Source: an uncultured Eubacteriales bacterium (GTDB lineage Bacteria; Bacillota; Clostridia; Oscillospirales; QAKW01). Taken from it: a stretch of DNA of 5,269 bases. This document shows positions 1 through 5,269 of this stretch, piece by piece. The stretch lies in contig CAKRPM010000103.1 in assembly GCA_934378025.1 (NCBI GenBank), positions 1 through 5,269 of the forward strand. Reading direction: 5' to 3'. The first letter of the stretch is position 1. Each line of letters opens with the position of its first letter. The notes under the pieces are model-generated. The model saw only the letters and a program-made list of their open reading frames with translations. It was not told the DNA's origin and did not search any database. The position numbers and the translations under genes are program-made.

Positions 1-1397
1 GTGACGCACAGCTCGGCGAACAGATCAGCAGTTTTTGGGAATCGTTCAGCCATGAGGTCAGAGCCTTTGTATCCACCTTCGTGGATGACTACACTTCCGT
101 CGGCGGTTCGTCCGAAAATGAACGCGCCATCAGTGTATGGGTCGGTACCGGTCGTGACCAGGCCATTTCACTGAAAACCATTACGGATAACTACTTTACG
201 CCGAACACCGGTATTACGGTCAATATTTCCTTGGTACCGCTGTCGGTACTGTCCAAGGCGATTATTGCGGGGAAAGGCCCGAATGTTGCGTTGCACGTTT
301 CCAGAACCGAGCCGATCAACCTCGGCATCCGCGGTGCGCTGGTGGATATTCAGGATATGCCCGGATATCAGGAAGTGCTCAGCCGCTTCTCAACGCATGC
401 CATGGCGCCCTATACCTTTAAATCGACCCTGGAAGACGGTACGGTTTACAACAAAACTTTCGGTTTGCCCGAAACACAGAACTTCGAAATGATGTTCTAC
501 CGCACCGATATTTTTGAAGAGTTGGGCATTAAAGCTCCGAACACTTGGGACGAATTTGATGAAATTTTGCCGGTCATTCAGTCCAACAACATGACGGTCG
601 GTCTGAAGGTTGTCGGCAATACGCTCAATGCGGGCGGCGGTTTGTTCTATACCTTGATTCAGCAGAAAAACGGTCAAATCTTTACAGAGGACGGTTCGCA
701 AACTTGCTTTACCGATCAAATTGCGGTAGACGCATTTACCAAGTGGACGGACTATTACAGAATGTATGATTTCCCGTTGACCTACAGCTTCTATACACGT
801 TTCCGTAACGGTGAAATGCCGCTGGGAATTCAACCGTATTCCACGGCGACCTTTATTGATAACTCCGCACCGGAGCTGCGCGGATTGTGGGCCATGGCGC
901 CCATCCCCGGCACCAAGGATGAAAAAACAGGGGAAATCAATCGTTCGGAGGAATCCTCCGGTTTGACGGCAAGTATCATTATTAAGAGTATTGCCAAAAC
1001 CGAGGAAAAGAGAAATCAGGAAGAAAGCGATTCTTGGGAGTTTATTAAATGGTGGACAACGGCGGATGTTGCTGCCGAGTACGGTAAACGCGTTGAAATG
1101 GCAATCGGTTCCGTGGCACGTTACACCACGGCTAACCTGGAGGCCTTTGAGATGATCGGATGGGATCATGACGATGCTGTGGCGATCAAAGCACAGCGCG
1201 AGTACGTACAGGAAATTCCGGAGGTTGTCGGCGGTTATTACGTTGCGCGTATGGTCAACAATGCGTTCCGTTCCGTTACCAATAATAATACCAACCAACG
1301 TGAGATGCTGTTCTATTATAACGATCAGATCAATAACGAGATTTCAAGAAAACGGAAAGAGTATCACTTTTCGGTAGTAGAGGAGGCTGAGAAATAA
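1..1397 (+). CDS. Extracellular solute-binding protein, carbohydrate ABC importer (5'-truncated)
   Basis: This is the C-terminal 464 residues of a substrate-capture protein for an ABC importer, acting outside the membrane. The frame (first full codon at base 3) is open to the left edge. The GTG at 81 is therefore an internal valine, not the start: it has no good ribosome site and the 26 codons before it read as a plausible amphipathic segment (FWESFSHEVRAFVSTF). A solute-binding fold begins near base 129 with ISVWVGTGRDQA. The family 1 signature follows at about 459-560: FGLPETQNFEMMFYRTDIF, then a TWDEF element. Later come a NGEMPLGI segment and WEFIKWWTT near 1037-1066, typical of the C-terminal lobe of sugar-binding proteins. 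The signal peptide or lipobox must lie upstream. The helical lead-in recalls the long (about 900-1000 residue) binding proteins of Paenibacillus and Clostridia, where a similar domain forms the C-terminal half; that comparison is from memory. Its stop overlaps the next start. Substrate unknown. Confidence 0.93.
   Translation, partial: DAQLGEQISSFWESFSHEVRAFVSTFVDDYTSVGGSSENERAISVWVGTGRDQAISLKTITDNYFTPNTGITVNISLVPLSVLSKAIIAGKGPNVALHVSRTEPINLGIRGALVDIQDMPGYQEVLSRFSTHAMAPYTFKSTLEDGTVYNKTFGLPETQNFEMMFYRTDIFEELGIKAPNTWDEFDEILPVIQSNNMTVGLKVVGNTLNAGGGLFYTLIQQKNGQIFTEDGSQTCFTDQIAVDAFTKWTDYYRMYDFPLTYSFYTRFRNGEMPLGIQPYSTATFIDNSAPELRGLWAMAPIPGTKDEKTGEINRSEESSGLTASIIIKSIAKTEEKRNQEESDSWEFIKWWTTADVAAEYGKRVEMAIGSVARYTTANLEAFEMIGWDHDDAVAIKAQREYVQEIPEVVGGYYVARMVNNAFRSVTNNNTNQREMLFYYNDQINNEISRKRKEYHFSVVEEAEK
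1381..1386 (+). promoter_or_regulatory. Shine-Dalgarno site for the first permease
   Basis: AGGAGG ends 10 bases before the ATG at 1397 and lies inside the last codons of the binding-protein gene. With the TAATG stop/start overlap it supports translational coupling between the two genes and fixes the permease start. Confidence 0.85.
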
Positions 1398-2371
1398 TGG
1401 CAAAGAATGCCGCTTTAAATTCTAAAGAAAAAGAATTAGAGCTTCTTAAAAAGAAAAAATTGTCCTTCTCCGATAAGTGTGCTTTAAACTGGCAACAAAT
1501 GAAGGATGGCTATTGGAACTACATTCTGATGGCGCCGTTTCTGATCTTTTTCACCTTGTTTACGATTATTCCGGTTGTGTCCTGTATGGTTTTGTCGTTC
1601 ACCAGATACGACATTATCAATTCGCCGATTTTTATCGGTTGGGATAACTACTTGAGAATGTTTTTGGAGGACGACGTATTCTTAATCGCACTGAAAAATA
1701 CCATTCAGTTTGCGATTATTACCGGCCCGGTCGGCTATATGCTGTGCTTCGTTTTTGCATGGTTTATCAATGACTTGCCGCCGTTCGGCCGTGCGTTCTT
1801 TACGGTGCTGTTTTACGCGCCGACGCTGGCGAATATCTACTTTATTTTCCAGTATGTATTTTCCGGCGATATGTACGGTTTGCTCAACTCCGTTTTGATT
1901 CAGTTGAACGTTATCAGCGAACCGATACAGTGGTTGCAGGATACCAACTATATGATGACCATATTGATTATCGTACAGTTGTGGTGCAGCTTGGGTACCG
2001 GATTCTTGGCCTTGGTTGCCGGCTTGCAGAGTTTGGATCCGGCACTGAACGAGGCGGGCGCCATCGACGGCGTGCGCAACCGTTTCCAAGAGTTGATTTA
2101 CATTATCTTGCCGCAAATGGGACCGTCGTTGATGTTTAGCGCGGTTATGCAGATTTCGCAGGCTTTCGCGGTCGGCGCGGTATCCGAACAGCTGCTCGGT
2201 TTCCCGTCTATCGACTATGCGGGTCACACCATCGTGCTGCACATCAAAGACTTTGCGCATACGCGTTTTGAAATGGGCTATGCGGCGGCGCTGTCGGTGA
2301 TACTGTTTGCCATGATGCTTGGGTTTAAGGGCATTGTCAATGTACTGCTCAAGCGCTATTCTGACGAGTAA
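1397..2371 (+). CDS. Sugar-type ABC transporter permease, MalF/UgpA/LplB-like
   Basis: A 324-residue inner-membrane permease, one half of the translocation pore of a carbohydrate importer. After a charged, lysine-rich N-terminal tail (residues 1-32) come about six hydrophobic spans, near 42-67, 103-126, 133-156, 186-210, 242-262 and 294-318. The EAA loop that docks on the ATPase is at 219-239: E219-A220, D224-G225 and the closing L238-P239 (NEAGAIDGVRNRF then IILP). The third EAA position is Gly rather than Ala. Length and helix layout fit the LplB/UgpA group of COG4209/COG1175-type permeases. The ATG is chosen from the AGGAGG site upstream and the 1-base overlap with the preceding stop (TAATG). 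The gene sits between its binding protein and its partner permease, the usual order for this family. No ATPase gene is adjacent. The substrate cannot be read from the permease. Confidence 0.95.
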   Translation: MAKNAALNSKEKELELLKKKKLSFSDKCALNWQQMKDGYWNYILMAPFLIFFTLFTIIPVVSCMVLSFTRYDIINSPIFIGWDNYLRMFLEDDVFLIALKNTIQFAIITGPVGYMLCFVFAWFINDLPPFGRAFFTVLFYAPTLANIYFIFQYVFSGDMYGLLNSVLIQLNVISEPIQWLQDTNYMMTILIIVQLWCSLGTGFLALVAGLQSLDPALNEAGAIDGVRNRFQELIYIILPQMGPSLMFSAVMQISQAFAVGAVSEQLLGFPSIDYAGHTIVLHIKDFAHTRFEMGYAAALSVILFAMMLGFKGIVNVLLKRYSDE

Positions 2372-2379
2372 GGGGGGAA
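2371..2379 (+). promoter_or_regulatory. Shine-Dalgarno site for the second permease
   Basis: AGGGGGGAA starts on the last base of the preceding stop codon and lies just before the ATG at 2386. It is a G-rich variant of the consensus. The 14-base gap holds nothing else. Confidence 0.75.
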
Positions 2380-2385
2380 GAAAAT

Positions 2386-3240
2386 ATGTCGAAACTCAGA
2401 AAAAATAAAGTTGCCATTGCCGGCGACATTACTACATTTTTGCTGCTGTTGATTTACGGCTTATTGATGTCCCTCCCGCTGATCTATGCGGTATTGCAGG
2501 CATTTAAACCGTACAATGAGCTCTTCATTTTCCCGCCGCGCTTTTTTGTGAAAAGCCCGACATTGTCAAACTTCTCTCAGTTGTTTGACTTGACATCCTC
2601 TTCATGGGTGGCCTTTTCCAGATACGTATTTAACTCGATTTTAAATACGGTTGTCGGTACGATCATTCATATTTTGGCGGCGGCCATGTGCGCGTATCCT
2701 TTGGCCAAAAACAGATTTCCCGGCAAAAAAATCATCTTTAAGGTGGTTGTTTGGGCGTTGCTGTTTAATACGGCCGTATTGGAAGTTCCGACCTATCTGG
2801 TCATGGCAAACCTCGGGATTGTGGATACATATCTTGCCTACTGGTTGCCCGAAATCGGCGCGACAATGGGTGTGTTCTTGTTAAAGCAGAATATGGACAC
2901 CATACCCAATGCCATGTTGGAGGCCTGTCGGATCGACGGCGCCAACGAATGGACGATTTTGTGGAACGTCGTAATGCCGGCGGTAAAACCCGCGTGGTTG
3001 ACGCTTGCCATCTTCGCTTTCCAGAGAAACTGGAACGCTACCTCTTCTTCCTATATTTATACGGAAACACTTAAGACCTTGCCGGCAGCACTCAGTCAGA
3101 TTACGGCGGTCGGCAGTGTCAGCCGTGCCGGTGAGGCGTATGCCGCTTCTGTAATCATGATGATACCGGCCATTATCTTCTTTATCATTGCGCAGGGCAA
3201 CACGGTGAAAACCATGTCCCATGCCGGTATTAAGGGTTAA
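2386..3240 (+). CDS. Carbohydrate ABC transporter permease, MalG/UgpE/LplC-like
   Basis: A 284-residue membrane permease, the second half of the importer pore and partner of the 1397-2371 product. Hydrophobic spans lie near residues 13-38, 83-108, 118-141, 145-167, 200-216 and 252-270. The EAA loop at 179-198 is clear: E179-A180, I183-D184-G185-A186 and the closing M197-P198, with Cys at the third EAA position. The N-terminal LMSLPLIYAVLQAFKPYNEL, with LFIFPPRFF following, is a hallmark of the MalG-type subunit. The C terminus MSHAGIKG matches the short conserved tail of this group, so the protein is complete. The start is set by a G-rich ribosome site 8 bases upstream. Only 14 bp separate it from the first permease and 13 bp from the next gene, so it is certainly in the same operon. 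The substrate is presumably a saccharide, by family only. Confidence 0.95.
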   Translation: MSKLRKNKVAIAGDITTFLLLLIYGLLMSLPLIYAVLQAFKPYNELFIFPPRFFVKSPTLSNFSQLFDLTSSSWVAFSRYVFNSILNTVVGTIIHILAAAMCAYPLAKNRFPGKKIIFKVVVWALLFNTAVLEVPTYLVMANLGIVDTYLAYWLPEIGATMGVFLLKQNMDTIPNAMLEACRIDGANEWTILWNVVMPAVKPAWLTLAIFAFQRNWNATSSSYIYTETLKTLPAALSQITAVGSVSRAGEAYAASVIMMIPAIIFFIIAQGNTVKTMSHAGIKG

Positions 3241-3246
3241 GGAGGG
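3238..3246 (+). promoter_or_regulatory. Shine-Dalgarno site that decides the start of the propeller/TPR gene
   Basis: TAAGGAGGG combines the stop codon of the second permease with a near-perfect ribosome site. GGAGG ends 8 bases before the ATG at 3254. This supports 3254 over the in-frame ATG at 3221, which lies inside the permease gene, has no such site, and would put 11 extra residues before the signal peptide. Confidence 0.88.
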
Positions 3247-3253
3247 AGCAGCC

Positions 3254-4813
3254 ATGAAAAGAAATTTTAAAAGAGTTTTCACGATTGTTTTCTCTGTCCT
3301 TTTGATGTCCGTGGTTTTGATGACAAGTGCGTACGCTTATGTACCGTACACGGCGTATAATTTCGATTATTACGGCGACATCGTATCCGGTCCTGCCGGT
3401 TATGTACCCGAAAAGGTATTGTTCGGCGCGGATATGGGACTGGACGAATTGACCAACCCGACCGATATGTATGTAACTAAGGATAATCGTGTCTACATTG
3501 TTGATCACGATACCACCAGTACATACGCCCGTGTTGTGATTTTGGACGAAAATTTAAAACTGATTAAAATTATTGATAAGTTTTACGGTACGGACGGTAA
3601 AGCATTGACCGTCAATAACCTGATGGGTGTTTGTGTGGATGATGACGGATATATTTATCTGTGCGATCCGGACAATTTCCGTATTTTGAAAATCAATCAA
3701 AGCGGCAAAACCGTGTTGACATACGGTGCGCCTCCGCAGGAATATGTGACCGATTCCTTTACCTATCGTCCGCAAAAGCTGGCCATCGGTATTAACGGTT
3801 CCATCTATGTATTGTCGCAAGGCTGTACAGACGGTATTTTGGAATTTGATACCAAAGGCGTGTTCGTTCGTTTCTTCGGTGCGCCGGAGGTTGAGCTGAG
3901 CGTTTCGGATTACATCAATATTTATTGGAGAAATATTTACCGTGTATTCGGCGGCGATCAGGTAGATGCCTACTTTGCCACCTACGTACCCAGTGAGTTT
4001 TCCAATTTGACGGTTGATGAAAACGGCTTCGTTTTCACCATGGTAGCCGCCAACGAAAGTTCGACGGAAGAGCTTTATAAGTTAAACTTCATCGGCACCA
4101 ATATTTTGGATCCGGACCAAAAGAGTACGAAAAAGAAAACGACGGCACTGTCCGCCAACTACGGCGACTTGATTACGCGTAGTACCATCGGTGAGGGCAA
4201 TACTTTCGCGGATGTCTGCACGGATTCCGACGGATTCTTCTCCTTGCTGGATAATAACCTCGGTAAGGTCTTTGAGTACGACAAAGAAGGAAACCTGATC
4301 TTTGTGTACGGTAACAAAGGAAACGAGGCCAATCAAATTCAGGCCGGCCTGTTGGATTTCCCGTCCGCGATTGCAAAGCTGAACGACCGCACATTGGTGT
4401 TGGACGGCAGTACGGGCGCGATTACCGTATATAAGCTGTCCGATTACGGAAAACAGTTGCATCAAGCGGTGAATTTGTACAATTTGGGCAAATATGAAGA
4501 ATCCAGAACACCGTGGAACAATGTTTTGAAATATGACGCCAACTCCGAGTTGGCACACATCGGCTTAGGAAAGGTATATTACTTGCAGGGTGAATATAAA
4601 GAAGCGCTTGCCGAATTTAAACTCGGCAATGACCGCAACAATTATTCCAGAACCTACAAGCTGTACCGTGACGAGGTAATTCGTGCGAATTTCGGCTGGG
4701 TGATCACGATTATCGTACTGTTGATCATTTTGCTGGTCGTAAATAAAAAATTCGGGAAACGAATCAGAGCCGCTATAAAAAGTAAACGGAAAGGGGTGAG
4801 CGCGGATGAATAA
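3254..4813 (+). CDS. Secreted membrane-anchored NHL-type beta-propeller/TPR protein
   Basis: A 519-residue protein predicted to sit outside the cell, tethered by its C terminus. Residues 1-28 form a signal peptide (basic start MKRNFKR, hydrophobic core, likely cleavage after AYA). No lipobox cysteine is visible. About six propeller blades follow, near 66-108, 122-158, 172-209, 247-281, 316-353 and 366-396. They share a strand, a DG or NG turn, an (I/V)Y(L/V) strand and a final strand before a YG or FG (DDDGYIYLCD, INGSIYVLSQ, NLIFVYG). This pattern is NHL/SMP-30-like. Two TPR-like units cover 399-431 (LYNLGKYEESRTPWNNVL) and 432-465 (LGKVYYLQGEYKEALAEF). One membrane helix spans 481-497, followed by a lysine/arginine-rich cytoplasmic tail. 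I see no enzyme active site and suggest a binding or scaffold role. It lies between the importer permeases and a Yip1-family gene that it overlaps by 8 bp, so it likely serves the same process. Domain calls are firm; the role is inference. Confidence 0.9.
   Translation: MKRNFKRVFTIVFSVLLMSVVLMTSAYAYVPYTAYNFDYYGDIVSGPAGYVPEKVLFGADMGLDELTNPTDMYVTKDNRVYIVDHDTTSTYARVVILDENLKLIKIIDKFYGTDGKALTVNNLMGVCVDDDGYIYLCDPDNFRILKINQSGKTVLTYGAPPQEYVTDSFTYRPQKLAIGINGSIYVLSQGCTDGILEFDTKGVFVRFFGAPEVELSVSDYINIYWRNIYRVFGGDQVDAYFATYVPSEFSNLTVDENGFVFTMVAANESSTEELYKLNFIGTNILDPDQKSTKKKTTALSANYGDLITRSTIGEGNTFADVCTDSDGFFSLLDNNLGKVFEYDKEGNLIFVYGNKGNEANQIQAGLLDFPSAIAKLNDRTLVLDGSTGAITVYKLSDYGKQLHQAVNLYNLGKYEESRTPWNNVLKYDANSELAHIGLGKVYYLQGEYKEALAEFKLGNDRNNYSRTYKLYRDEVIRANFGWVITIIVLLIILLVVNKKFGKRIRAAIKSKRKGVSADE
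4791..4796 (+). promoter_or_regulatory. Shine-Dalgarno site for the Yip1-family gene
   Basis: AAGGGG ends 9 bases before the ATG at 4806. It lies inside the final codons of the propeller/TPR gene, so ribosomes ending that gene pass directly over it. Confidence 0.7.
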
Positions 4814-5269
4814 GTTCTTTGAAAAAACACGCGATTTCTGCGTGAATTTGTATCATCGTGAAAAGAACAAGAAAAACCCGCTTCTGATGCTCACTCATCC
4901 GATCGATACCGTTGAGGAAATGAAGGAAAAACGAAACGGATCGGTATTCTGGGCCACCGTGATTTTGCTGCTGTATACTGTGGCAGAACTGATTGAATCG
5001 GTTGCCGGAGGCTTTTTGTTCAATACGGCGAAGCTGGAAGACTTCAACATTTTCTATGTGCTGTTGCGCTCGCTGTTTCTGGTGCTGTTGTTTGTTATCG
5101 GCAACTGGTCACTGTGTACGTTGCTGGACGGCGAAGGCAGAATGATTGACATTTATGTATATACTTGCTATTGTCTGCCGCCGCTGATCGCCTATAAGAT
5201 TATCGCAACGATTCTGTCGCATGTTGTGACGGCGGACGAATATGTCTTTGTCACGATGCTGTACACCTG
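4806..5269 (+). CDS. Yip1-family integral membrane protein (3'-truncated)
   Basis: The first 154 residues of a polytopic membrane protein; the frame is open at the right edge. The N terminus is short, charged and cytoplasmic in character (HREKNKKNPLLMLTHPIDTV). The HP followed by an EEMK-like segment is the usual lead-in of bacterial Yip1-domain proteins. Hydrophobic spans lie near residues 46-71, 82-106 and 116-140. Between the second and third is the most family-like stretch, LLDGEGRMIDIYVYTCYCLPP, where a G-x-G loop is followed by a helix carrying a Y-x-LPP element. One or two more helices are expected beyond the window. Bacterial Yip1 proteins have no settled biochemical role; the eukaryotic relatives work in membrane trafficking. 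The gene overlaps the propeller/TPR gene by 8 bp in another frame, which implies coupled translation and a linked job. The Yip1 assignment rests on pattern recognition without a search. Confidence 0.82.
   Translation, partial: MNKFFEKTRDFCVNLYHREKNKKNPLLMLTHPIDTVEEMKEKRNGSVFWATVILLLYTVAELIESVAGGFLFNTAKLEDFNIFYVLLRSLFLVLLFVIGNWSLCTLLDGEGRMIDIYVYTCYCLPPLIAYKIIATILSHVVTADEYVFVTMLYT

Noticed and set aside
81..83. GTG as the start of the solute-binding protein
   Set aside because: The same frame stays open to the left edge, there is no ribosome site before it, and the product would lack any export signal.
946..960. Near-perfect palindrome CGGAGGAATCCTCCG (7-base arms, 1-base centre), also resembling a ribosome site
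   Set aside because: It is inside coding sequence, spells the ordinary residues SEESSG, has too short a loop for a stable hairpin, lacks a T-run, and is not followed by a start codon at suitable distance.
390..1298. Long open frame of 302 codons on the minus strand
   Set aside because: It lies wholly inside the well-supported binding-protein gene, has no ribosome site that I can see, and its translation shows no family pattern or coherent domain. It looks like a shadow of codon bias on the coding strand.
2372..2385. Possible intergenic promoter or terminator between the permeases
   Set aside because: The gap is 14 bases and is filled by the ribosome site; no hairpin with a T-run is present.
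3221..3253. In-frame ATG at 3221 as the start of the propeller/TPR gene
   Set aside because: It falls inside the second permease gene and lacks a ribosome site, while the ATG at 3254 has TAAGGAGGG at good spacing and directly opens a typical signal peptide.

Overview
The window looks like the inside of one polycistronic operon from a Gram-positive bacterium, most likely of the Bacillota (Clostridia or Paenibacillus-like). The grounds are strong purine-rich Shine-Dalgarno sites before every internal start, the family make-up of the genes, and a base composition that looks neither very AT-rich nor very GC-rich (judged by eye, not counted). All five genes lie on the + strand. No gap between genes exceeds 14 bp, and two of the four junctions overlap, so there is no room for an internal terminator or a conventional intergenic promoter.

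Layout: (1) 1-1397 is the 3' part of a large extracellular solute-binding protein; its frame is already open at the left edge. (2) 1397-2371 and (3) 2386-3240 are the two membrane permeases of a carbohydrate-type ABC importer (MalF/UgpA/LplB-like, then MalG/UgpE/LplC-like), each with a recognisable EAA loop. (4) 3254-4813 encodes a 519-residue secreted, membrane-anchored protein: signal peptide, about six NHL-type beta-propeller blades, two TPR-like units, one C-terminal membrane helix and a basic tail. (5) 4806-5269 is the 5' part of a polytopic Yip1-family membrane protein, cut by the right edge.

How they may work together: genes 1-3 are a standard capture-and-transport set, probably for an oligosaccharide or its breakdown product. 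No ATPase is encoded here, so the importer must use one encoded elsewhere, for example a shared MsmX-type ATPase. The less ordinary part is the coupling of this importer to an extracytoplasmic propeller/TPR protein and a Yip1-family membrane protein, whose reading frames overlap by 8 bp. Neither added protein has a clear function in this setting. They may form an accessory membrane complex that helps assemble, sense for, or present substrate to the importer; that is inference. I saw no RNA genes, CRISPR array, insertion sequence or long repeat.
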